64,000 nucleotides of DNA, taken from Lampris incognitus (lineage: Eukaryota > Chordata > Actinopteri > Lampriformes > Lampridae). A program made the translations under genes and the position numbers. Under the pieces are notes generated by a model. The model was not told where the DNA came from. It made no database searches and was given only the letters and a program-made list of their open reading frames with translations. Shown here one piece after another: positions 49,561 to 59,236 of the stretch. The stretch's first letter is position 1. Each line of letters starts with the position of its first letter. The stretch covers positions 20,779,064 through 20,843,063 of the forward strand of contig NC_079224.1 in NCBI RefSeq assembly GCF_029633865.1, in the 5' to 3' direction.

Positions 49561-51276
49561 TATCGTAAAATCTTGCTTACAAGTAGCGTTGAAGTGCTAT
49601 GTCCTGTATCGCTTTGGAATTGTTTTCAGAGACGCGTGTGCTGAGAAGATAGCGGGGGGAACTTGTGGCACACCCTGCCTGGAAGAACATTCACACACGC
49701 ATGGCGGATATTAGACAATCAGATGTAATGAGGACAGGACGGCATGGTCCCCTGAGCTTTGAACAAGCCACTGATGAGTGGACTATGCCTGCCAGTGACA
49801 ATACACTGAGTCCTTGTAGCAGAGACCATTCGGCTTGCTGTGTCCCACTGTCATCAGGAACAGTAGCCTGCAGAATACTACTACATAACAGGAGGATCCT
49901 GATAGCCCAAGAGAGAGCATGTCAACCTATGGAAAGAAGTGTTGCAATACCGGCCAACTGCTCTCCATTAACCCTGCAAAGTGATAGAAGGCTGCAATAG
50001 CTGTTGGTAAATTCCACCTTTTCTTTTCTCTGGTTACTGGGGTCATGTAAACTGCAAGCTGGTAGGAGCCACATCAATTCAAAGCTGTCTCAATAAATGG
50101 GGCTCCTGGAGTATCTTCCTCAAAATGTGGCTCAACGAACACCCTTGAAAGAGTGCCAACAATCATGTAACAGCCTCAATTATTCTTCCCTTTTGTTAAA
50201 GAGAAGAAGTGATGGTGCTGGAGTAGTCACAGCTAAAGGCTCTGTCCTAGAGCCTTGCCAAATATTCAGCTCATAAATACATGGCAGTTGAAAAAAACAT
50301 GACTCAAGAAACACCCTTTCCTTTACAACCTTAATGTCAACTACAACATAACAGGTGTGGGCAGCATCACCCACAAGCTTACCGCTCACGTCCTCTTGAT
50401 TGCTGGCTTGTTGGTTTACCAGTGAATCCCCTACATTACTCTAAAGCTAAAAAACATTACAATAAGCTGTAGGTGACCTGTATTTCAGTAACATCCACCA
50501 TAACAAAAATACAATAACTCTTCTGTTTAAGACCCAGCCTATAATTGTAAAGGACCCTGGCACCCAGCAGAATCATCCAGTTCTTAACATAGCCTATCAT
50601 TTATAATTTTTATATGATACAGGGCTGATTAGGACAAAAGACAAATAGGAGAAAAATCTGGAAATGCACCTCTACTTCAATATGAGCATGAAAAATCTAA
50701 CGTTATATCAACATTGTATAAATCATTATATCAAAATAAAAGTTGAATAATCTTATATTCCCAGAAAATTGTGTTATCTATTCTGATCAAACACACCAAG
50801 TGTTATCAAGACATCATCGTATTGACAGAAGAGTCAACTGATATAAATTGATAAGGCAACCCTTTTTTCCTGTTACTATAAGGCGGTGAGAGGCTCTATT
50901 AACTTCTCTTTTGGAAACTTCTGCCTATCATGCAGTTATAAAAAACTGAAAATCCCCTTTTAACCAGTATGTTAACATAACTAAAACATTGCACAGTGTA
51001 CTGTGGGGCAAAAAATTGATGATGATGGCAGTATTTAACATGAGTGATAGACCTCTGTTAAAGTGGAAGTAGACAACTTTTTTTGCTTTAACTTATCATT
51101 ATGAAGTAAATGTTGACTGCACAGTCTAATGGCTATGGAATGACGACCAATCGGCGTTGGTTCTCCATAAGCCTCACTTTCACTATGCAACTCTGTCTGC
51201 CATCAGGCACGATTTTTCCCAGCAAATGGATTTACAGCACAGGAAGTGTGTCAACCCACCAGTAGGCGGCTAGGCA

Positions 51277-51494
51277 ATGGCGGACGGTGGAACAACTGAA
51301 GTAACTTTGGAAACTCTACCCGGCAAAAGAAGAAACCCAGTTAACAAAGGAGGCAAAGATTGAGACGCGAGAGAGTGATAGAAGATGAAATAAAGCAAGA
51401 GTGAACCACAGAGAGCATTTATTCTATGGAGAGAGCTCCAGGACTTGAGAAAGCCCCAAACCAACATTCAGTTGACATTATTTCTACTTGATCA
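51277..51494 (+). pseudogene. Degenerate 5' exon in left arm, reads inward
   Basis: ATG at 51,277 starts MADGGTTEVTLETLPGKRR. Stops follow (TGA after GGKD), but homology with the right-arm copy continues to a GTAAGT donor at 51,495. Once frame is ignored, the end encodes a WREL-DL-TD-QL-LFLLD type segment, a motif I associate with multi-exon transposon-like genes of fish. I cannot name the protein. Confidence 0.5.
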
Positions 51495-51559
51495 GTAAGT
51501 AACACAACCTGCCTACTTATTAATACTACCGAAGGGCGGCTATTAATACTAAATGCCGG

Positions 51560-52160
51560 CAGCCAGACCAACATGTACCCTGGCTCTGCCAAATGACAGA
51601 GGCTAAGCAAGTTATGGCTAGTACTTGGATGGGGGACTGTAAGGGACCAAGCTAGTAGACAACACAGGGACCTCCCGGGAAAACTGAGTTGCTACCGGAA
51701 GTGGTGTTGGTGGGTCAGTAGGGGGCAGTCTTCCCTCTGGTCCTAATAAAACAACAAATATTGAATCCCAACGCTCCAGTACAGTGATGGGGACACTGTG
51801 CTGTAGGAGATGCCTTCCCTTGGATGACATGTTAAACTGAGGTCCCGACTCACTGTGGTCATTAAAGATCCCATGGCACTTATCGCAAAGAGTAGTGGGT
51901 TCCCCAGTGTCCTGGCAAATTTCCCAACCTGGCTGTCTCCATCTGGCCACCTAATCATCCCCCATGTAATTGGCTCAATGATTCCTCCCTCGCCACCTCA
52001 AGATGAAATGTCTTGAGTGTTTTGGTGCAAAATTGCTGCTGTGCATCACCCAGGTGGGTGCTACACATTGGTGGTGGTTGAGGTGAGTTACTCCCTTCAG
52101 TGTGAAGCGCTTTGGGGGTCTAGCAAAGCGCTATATGAATGATTATTATTATTAATATTA
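51560..52160 (+). mobile_element. 5S rRNA-derived SINE in left arm
   Basis: GAGGCTAAGCAAGTTATGGC and TAGTACTTGGATGGGGGACT correspond to the 5S rRNA internal promoter (A and C boxes). The long body has TTAAACTGAGGTCCCGACTC; the end AAAGCGCTATATGAATGATT leads into (ATT)n and (AGT)n. Confidence 0.85.
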
Positions 52161-52182
52161 GTAGTAGTAGTAGTAGTAGTAT
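52141..52182. repeat. (ATT)n(AGT)n at end of 5S SINE
   Basis: Short trinucleotide tail after the 5S-derived SINE. Confidence 0.85.
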
Positions 52183-52308
52183 GTGAGGGGCTTAATCGGC
52201 CAATAATATTGAGACACTTTCACATTCACTACTGAAACACTCCTGAATCTCTTGAATATGATTATAAAAATACAAAGTTTAGATACATGTGCAAGTGTTT
52301 CACATATA

Positions 52309-53529
52309 CACTCACTGGCCACTTTATTAGGTACACCTTGCTAGTACCGGGTTGGACCCCCTTTTGCCTTCAGAACTGCCTTAATCCTTCGTGGCATAGA
52401 TTCAACAAGGTACTGGAAACATTCCTCAGAGAGTTTGGTCCATATTGACATTATAGCATCACGCAGTTGCTGCAGATTTGTCGGCTGCACATCCATGATG
52501 CGAAGCTCCCGGTCCACCACATCCCAAAGGTGCTCTATTGGATTGAGATCTGGTGACTGTGGAGGCCATTTGAGTACGGTGAACTCATTGTCATGTTCAA
52601 GAAACCAGTCTGAGATTATTCGAGCTTTATGACATGGCGCGTTATCCTGCTGGAAGTAGCCATCAGAAGATGGGAACACTGTGGTCATAAAGGGATGGAC
52701 ATGGTCAGCAACAATACTCAGGTAGGCTGTGGCATTGACACGATGCTCAATTGGTACTAAGGGGCCCAAAGTGTGCCAAGAAAATATCCCCTACACCATT
52801 ACACCACCACCACCAGCCTGAACCGTTGATACAAGGCAGGATGGATCCATGCTTTCATGTTGTTGACGCCAAATTCTGACCCTACCATCCGAATGTCGCA
52901 GCAGAAATCGAGACTCATCAGACCAGGCAACGTTTTTCCAATCTTCTATTGTCAATTTTGGTGAGCCTGTGTGAAAATTGTAGCCTCAGTTTCCTGTTCT
53001 TAGCTGACAGGAGTGGCACCCGATGTGGTCTTCTGCTGCTGTAGCCCATCTGCCTCAAGGTTTGACGTGTTGTGCATTCAGAGATGCTCTTCTGCATACC
53101 TCGGTTGTAATGAGTGGTTATTTGAGTTACTGTTGCCTTTCTATCAGCTCCAACCAGTCTGGCCATTCTCCTCTGACCTCTGGCATCAACAAGGCATTTT
53201 CGCCCACAGAACTGCCGCTCACTGGATATTTTCTCTTTTTCGGACCATTCTCTGAAAACCCTAGAGATGGTTGTGCGTGAAAATCCCAGTAGATCAGCAG
53301 TTTTTGAAATACTCAGACCAGCCCGTCTGGCACCAACAACCATGCCACGTTCAAAGTCACTTAAATCACCTTTCTTCCCCATTCTGATGCTCGGTTTGAA
53401 CTGCAGCAGATCTTCTTGACCATGTCTACATGCCTAAATGCATTGAGTTGCTGCCATGTGATTGGCTGATTAGAAATTTGCGTTAACGAGCAGTTGGACA
53501 GGTGTGCCTAATAAAGTGGCCGGTGAGTG
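52309..53529 (-). mobile_element. Tc1/mariner DD36E-type transposon, copy 2
   Basis: Same family as 13,111-14,333, reverse orientation, with both inverted termini and flanking TA. It sits inside the left arm of the large inverted repeat. The matching place in the right arm has no Tc1 element, so it inserted after the arms formed. Confidence 0.93.
52341..53382 (-). pseudogene. DD36E transposase, copy 2, frameshift plus stop
   Basis: The N-terminal part (53,382-52,918) is intact to about residue 137, then shifts frame near 52,975 (LQFSHRLTK instead of [10 protein letters not shown]). The catalytic part resumes; TGG to TAG in VMVWGIF (about 52,790) is a further stop. From 52,769 to 52,341 it is open and keeps QQDNAPCH and LNPIEHLWD, ending GGPTRY-stop. 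Its lesions differ from those of copy 1, so a functional consensus is easy to infer for the family, but this copy is dead. Confidence 0.88.
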
Positions 53530-53819
53530 TATCTGTATGTTTCAAATGTGTATGTACACATTTTTCGGTTATATGTACCGTATGTATGCTCTTATATGTA
53601 GATGTGCAAGCGTTTCACGTGTATACATACAAGTAAATGTTGTAGTATGTGTAAGTAATTTCACTAACAATTGTTTTGTTTTATTGTTAAAGATAACTGG
53701 GGCACGTCATTTCCTAACTAGTCGAATGCCACAGAAAATGACTTGCTAGCCAGTTTGGCTAGCTAATGTTGATTTGCTATTGTTTGCGCTAACGATCTTG
53801 TGGTTCATGCGGGGGACTG

Positions 53820-54555
53820 CCAATTGTTCCTAGACCCTTTATTCCAAAACCCCAATAGTCCAAAAAAATGTTCCATTGGACCAAAAGCCCAATTGTCTGA
53901 CACCCCGTTATCCCGAGAAAAAAAAAGCCCCCTGCTCTGAAGGCCCGTTGTTCTGAAAATACACATTCTCCCTGGAGTTTTTTTTTTGCCGTTAATATTT
54001 TGTGCAAACTCGAAGATACCGTTCACAATGAACTTGTGAGAATGTCATTTCTGCTTCACCAGAAATATCAAATTTCTTGTATTTATCTCTGGCTAGTTCA
54101 GATCAATGATTCGCAATGACATCTGTGATCCGTCAGATTATGTGACCATGCTTTTAAGACACACTATTTCAGACAAGATACGGCAGTCACATCAATGCGG
54201 TTAAATTTAGGCATAAAATTAGAAATGATTATCAGGCATTCTGTTGGAGGCAGTTAATTTTTTTGACGTGGGTTTGGTGTGGTTAAGATTTGGAATAGCA
54301 TCTGGAGGGGACGGCTGAAACAGTGCATTTTAAGGGCAGGGTCACATAATCTGACCGGTGACAGATTTTGGTGTAACACCGTCAGTAACTGAACTAACAA
54401 TTTCAGCAAGAACGTGTATTTTCGGAACAACAGGCCCTCGGAGCAGTGGGCATTTGTTTTCATGTTAACGGACTGTCGGACAAATGGCCTTTCGGTCCAA
54501 TGGGACATTTTTCAGACTATTGGGGTTTCGGAATTATGGGCCTTCAGAACAATGG
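53820..54555. mobile_element. Foldback/MITE-like element with about 150-bp inverted arms
   Basis: The arms 53,820-53,975 and 54,555-54,405 are inverted copies built from a short motif (CCGAAN..CCAATNGTCC variants) repeated out of register. The inside (about 430 bp) shows no coding signal. It is a non-autonomous DNA element nested in the centre of the large inverted-repeat element. Confidence 0.75.
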
Positions 54556-55348
54556 CATGGCACCATTGATGCATTAGTAGCTCAGAGCGACACCAACGGT
54601 AGCAGATTATTAGAATTAAAGCGAGTAATGTGGCCCCAACTATTACATTAAACCAACACAGTGTGAATGAGTAGGATGTATGTATAGGAATTTATACTGT
54701 AAACTGCCTTATTGGCCAGCAGGGAAGACCAGATCTGAGTATTATAAAACATTGCTTTTTATTATAGAATATTGTCTTTAAAGGCATACTCCAGAGTCAC
54801 AGAGTTATATATCCATGGTCAGGAGAGGTCAATTAAGCATAAAAAAAAAACACATACCACATGGGATCTAGCCACAAAAAAATTGCCAATACTTCACATC
54901 GTCCTGTTCCTTGGGTGTCAGGCTTGGTTATGTGAGTTTTGATGTTTAATTGACCTAGCCTGTCTATGCATGCACGACTCTGTGGTCTATGTATTGTCAG
55001 AATTACCACATGCAGCCACTAGAGGCGTGATTCTCAGCTAAATTGTACCTATGCCTTTTATACCTAATTCCTTATTGAAGGTATGTACACAAAGTTGATA
55101 TCAGTAACACTGGAAGCATCTTCTAGAGGCACCTTCTGTGATTAATTTGACTGTTCAATACATCAATTCAAGACATTAATTTATGAGCAGAACTATGGCA
55201 AGTATTGGGCTAACACTCTTTGCCCGCAAGTGAAAATCAGAATGTGGGTGGTGGATATGTGCAGGTGCACAAATGGCTACAGTATAACTGACTGTATGGT
55301 TGTAACAGTGATCTAAACAATATTTTACCTGTTGATGTTCGCTTTCAG

Positions 55349-55646
55349 AAAAAGTTCTTCTGAAAAAGTGTCCCTATTCAAGTCATTTTATCTGAGCTTG
55401 GTGAAAAGAGCAACACTAACAAAGTCAACCGGTTCAACGCAAACCGTGCTGCTGTGCTGGATGATGTCATTCAGGCATCAAAAGAATCTCCTATGACCCG
55501 ACACAGGATTAGTGCGACAACTGAAGAAGCTGTAGATCTTGGTGGTCGGAGAAGAGAGGTTTTTTGACTGCTTACAGACGCTCTTGCACAGTCTGAAATG
55601 TTTAAGGGAAGAGAAGGGCACCTCAACTCTGCTCTTGATGTATCAG
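55349..55646 (+). pseudogene. HECT-like (G2E3-like) exon a
   Basis: It lies between a TTTCAG acceptor and a GTATAT donor. In one frame it reads VPIQVILSELGEKSNTNKV, then FNANRAAVLDDV, EEAVDLGGRRREVF, a TGA, LLTDALAQSEMF and GHLNSALDVS. The EEAVD-GG-RREF block and its spacing match the N-lobe of divergent HECT domains found in fish G2E3-like proteins. One in-frame stop (where the family has Arg or Leu) and an upstream TGA break it. The final G pairs in phase with exon b (GCT GTA AGA GAG). Confidence 0.65.
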
Positions 55647-56497
55647 GTATATCTAGTTTTTGGTTTTCATGAAATAATTATATACCCTGTAAAATTACAG
55701 CTCCCACTCCATTGTGTTAACTACATAGTGATTATTAAGACCAACTTTGTCACTTTAACTTGTCTGTTTAGTATTTATGTTATGTCAGTTGTGAAATAGG
55801 CTGCCAACGGGGAATTTGGCTTTGAAACTATTGCGTAGCTATGAGAACCTCAGACTGGCAGATTTAGACAGCCTAGATGTGCCACGTCTCTTGTCTCAGG
55901 AGCCAGTCTGCTCAAGATGGAGGGCTCTTACCTCGAGTGTTATAGCCAATCAATATCAAGTATAGCTGGCCTTCAGTTTTATATAATTTAATATTGGCAA
56001 ACGCCCGGTTCACACTTGATGCGGAAGCACCACAAAGCACACAGCCAGTTTCCTTTTGAAGCCCATGTTAACTGATGTGCCCGATCACACCGGCCGCAGC
56101 GTGCCTGGGTGCGCCGCAGCCAACTCCTGCTATAAAACAATAGTTTCGGCATCAGGTCTATTTTTTTTATTTTTTCTGCTAGTGAATGTGTCAAGCCGGA
56201 CAGGAAGTCAGACACATGAACGGGGGGGGGGGGTTTAAAAAACCAATCATAAGCCTATGTTTATGACAAATTTTTTTTTGTTGTCTTTATTTACTTAGTA
56301 AGAAACTTTGTTTCATTCATTCAGTGTTCACCCAGATAAAAACTCATTGCTATAGCCCCCCCAAGAAGTGGACAGACATGTACAGTTGTCAGGAACACAT
56401 TGCCAAACTTGGATTACAGACTAGGACTTTAAGTTATTTCAATAGCAGCAGTTGAAAAGTTATGCATACACTGCCTAAATTCTACCTCTTTTTTCAG

Positions 56498-56679
56498 CTG
56501 TAAGAGAGGACAGATATTTATCGCAGTAGGGGCTATTGCAGTCAGTCTGGTACATGGCGGGCCTTCGCCAAATGTATTTTCCAAAACATTGTTTGACTGC
56601 ATAGTTCAGGGGCCAGTGAAATCTAGACCAGAACTGGGGGACATTGCAGATTCTGAAAACCATGACAAAAATCGAAAAG
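56498..56679 (+). pseudogene. HECT-like exon b, first copy
   Basis: It starts after TTTTTTCAG with AVREDRY, then a one-base frameshift (TATTTATC), then IAVGAIAVSLVHGGPSPNVF and CIVQGPVKSRPELGDIADSENHDKNRK. REDRYF-AG-AIA-SLVHGG is typical of the HECT-like G2E3 family. It is followed directly by a SINE (56,680-57,105) where copy 2 has its donor. Confidence 0.65.
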
Positions 56680-57105
56680 ATGGGCATCTGGGTAGCGTAG
56701 CTGTCTATTCCGTTGCCTACCAACACGGGGATCACCGGTTCGATTCCCTGTGTTACCTCCGGCTTGGTCGGGCGTCCCTACACAACTGGCCATGTCTGTG
56801 GGTGGGAAGCCGGATGTGGGTATGTGTCCTGGTCGCTGCACTAGCGCCTCCTCTGATAAGTCGGGGTGTCTGTTCAGGGGAGAGGGGGAACTGGGGGGAA
56901 TAGCGTGATCTTCCCACGCGCTACATCCCCCTGGCAAAACTCCTCACTGTCAGGTGAAAAGAAACGGCTGGCAACTCAACGTGTATTGGAGGAAGCATGT
57001 GGTAGTCTGCAGCCCTCCCCGGATCAGCAGATGGGATGGAGCAGTGACCAGGATGGCTCTGAGGAGTCGGGTAATTGGCCGGGTAAAATTGGGGAATAAA
57101 GAGAG
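56680..57105 (+). mobile_element. tRNA-derived SINE, third family, between duplicated exons
   Basis: Head GGGTAGCGTAGCTGTCTATT with B box GGTTCGATTCC. The body includes GCTTGGTCGGGCGTCCCTAC and CTGTCAGGTGAAAAGAAACG; it ends GGGTAAAATTGGGGAATAAA. It is flanked on both sides by 177-bp copies of HECT-like exon b. Confidence 0.88.
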
Positions 57106-57108
57106 AGA

Positions 57109-57285
57109 GAGAGGACAGATATTTATCGCAGGAGGGGCTACTGCAGTCAGTCTGGTACATGGAGGGCCTTCGCCAAATGTATTTTCCAAAACACTGTTTG
57201 ACTGCATACTTCAGGGGCCAGAGAAAGCTAGATCAGAACTGAGGGGACATTGCAGATTCTGAAAACCGTGACAAAATTCGAAAAG
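57109..57285 (+). pseudogene. HECT-like exon b, duplicated copy
   Basis: This is a 177-bp direct repeat of 56,503-56,679. It shares the TATTTATC frameshift, adds another base near 57,240, and keeps the donor (AAAAG followed by GTTTGT). It lies immediately after the SINE, so the exon was copied together with, or around, the SINE insertion. Confidence 0.65.
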
Positions 57286-57814
57286 GTTTGTTGCATTCTT
57301 TCTTATCATCGGTTCCCCCCCCCCATATAATTAAATGGATCAGTTTATGTTCATTTCACACTATGGTATTATGTGTCTACCACAAGATATAATTTTGGAT
57401 GTGACGAAGAAGTGCCCAGGTGATGTATATTGGACACCTAACCCAATTAAAAATAAAATCATGTTACTGGCACATTATCAGCAACTAACATCATAGTTAA
57501 AACCAGCTCAAGCAAAGCAGTGAGAAAATTTGAGATTTGAGTTAAAGTAGTTACTGGAATAAATTTTAACTTTAATTTCCATTGCAATGGAATTTGGGTG
57601 AAGAAGGCAGCTTTCACTGATAATATCAATGTGCTTGTAGAGATGAGAATGAATAAACGGACACTAGCACTCATCCATAAACACAATAAAATGATTGTTA
57701 CTGAGTGACCCAAATTGCCTTATTGGTGGGGGACAATAAGTTAACGTTTCTTTTTTAAAATCAATATTAATCTGATTTAAACAAAATAGACTGTTAATTA
57801 TTCTTAGGTCTCAG

Positions 57815-57978
57815 AATCCACAAGTCTAGAGGAACTCACCCAGTCAACCGAACCACTCCTCAACTATCTCACCAGTGCAGGCTGTCTGAAGCCACTGAAA
57901 AGTGTTGATGACAGGAATAGACTTGTCAAAAGATGTCTTCATGATAATCGAGTTCATGGACCATTTAAATGTAATTAA
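57815..57978 (+). pseudogene. HECT-like exon c
   Basis: Using the acceptor GTCTCAG at 57,808-57,814, it joins exon b in phase (AAA G/AA) and reads ESTSLEELTQSTEPLLNYLT, SAGCLKPLKSVDDRNRLVKR, CLHDNRVHGPFKCN and then TAA at 57,976. The TEPL..YL..AGC..PL block is conserved in fish G2E3-like HECT proteins. A GTAATT donor just before the stop could lead to a lost next exon. Confidence 0.65.
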
Positions 57979-58393
57979 ATTTAAAATCCTTCTGACTGAT
58001 GTCCAGCACATGAATTTTATTTAATGCCTACCTGATAGTTTGAGGGGTTTTCCATTTTGGTTTTGCAAATTAGCATCATGTTATTTATTCACAGTTGCTC
58101 CAGAGCAATACAAAAGCCTAAAGCATATTTAAGACAAATACTCAAACGTTCGTGTTTGTGATAGCACTGTAATAGCACAGCTTTGCGACCTCATGTACTG
58201 CAGCCTAGTGAATTTACAATTCAGGATGAATACTGTTGGAAGACTACAATTAACTTCCAGTTGATCAGCTAAAATAAAAACCAAATTTGATTACCGGGGT
58301 TCTTTTATACAGGTAAAAGTACACCTCAACAAATGTTTTATGAAATAATAACCGAATATCTTCATTCACTTAGTCCTCTGGGATGTCTTGCTT

Positions 58394-58945
58394 TCAAAAA
58401 AAATGTAAACGAGACAGAAATAATTGATTTCCATCATTAATTAATGGGTCAGTTAACTGTTGAATTTCTTGCATGATACTGTTGCTTACATGAAAACTGT
58501 TTTCAGGAACCTCAACATTATTCCTGCTCTCTACTGCAGATAGTGGTTCATCACCATTATCGGTGCCTAAATGTTCATCAATCTGAAACACACCACCTAC
58601 AGCTGTGTTGTTGCTTCCGACATGTCTGACATGTTGCCACAACTGCAATGGGGTTTGGCCACATTGGGTCAAGAGTCCATGGTTATTCCATTGGCTCCTG
58701 AATTCCCTGAGTGCCCTTTGACCCCGAGATAAATAACTGTAATGCAAAAAAAAATAAAGATCACACAGAGTCAAGTATATGGTAAATAAATCAGAGTAGT
58801 ACGAAATGACTCGATTTGGTTCTGCCCATAGCCTCTCAATTATTTGATAATGTACGCTGTGACCAATGATCATGCTTCTTCTATTCAATCCTCAACAATG
58901 CGACATAAATCGAACCACCTCTATATATTCCCTTCCGTGATCACT
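58394..58945 (-). pseudogene. Integrase-like DDE core, C-terminal half
   Basis: In frame from 58,945 it reads SDHGREYIEVVRFMSHC, TGA, then GLNRRSMIIGHSVHYQIIERLW and on to PLQLWQHV. The Asp of SDHG and the Glu of IIERLW have 34 residues between them, the expected spacing of the second D and the E in rve-type integrases. The H-x-x-x-IERLW and (E)FRSQWNNH...TPLQLW blocks recall integrase-core proteins encoded by fish transposon-like genes. The first catalytic Asp and N-terminus are not found. The stop looks like a CGA to TGA change. The nearest upstream exon on this strand is in the right arm. Confidence 0.6.
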
Positions 58946-59236
58946 CCATACTCAAATCAACATTAGCTAGCCAGTTTGGCTAGCAAGTCATTTTCTGTGA
59001 CATTCAACTAGTTCGGAAATGGTGTGCCCCAATTATCCTTACCAATAAAGAAAAAAACAACTGTTATTGAAATTACTTATACATACTACTGAACTTATCT
59101 GTATGCATACATGTGAAATGTTTGTACATCTTCATATAAGAGCATACACATATAACTGAAAACTATATACATACACATTTGAAACATGTACACAGATGTG
59201 AAAAAGCATTTCATATGTATGTGTATATGACAGAAG

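Larger units (their letters stand above)
47561..49975. other. Intergenic, microsatellites only
   Basis: CA and CATA tracts. No coding exon recognised. Confidence 0.5.
49976..53776 (+). repeat. Left arm of the large inverted repeat
   Basis: It begins CAAAGTG.TAGAAGG.TGCAA and ends GCTAGCTAATGTTGATTT, both found reversed in the right arm. It has about 210 bp (50,080-50,310) not present in the right arm. The ancestral arm is about 2 kb after subtracting the SINE and Tc1 insertions. Confidence 0.85.

Noticed and set aside
56589..56937. 104-codon frames on both strands
   Set aside because: They run through a tRNA-derived SINE.
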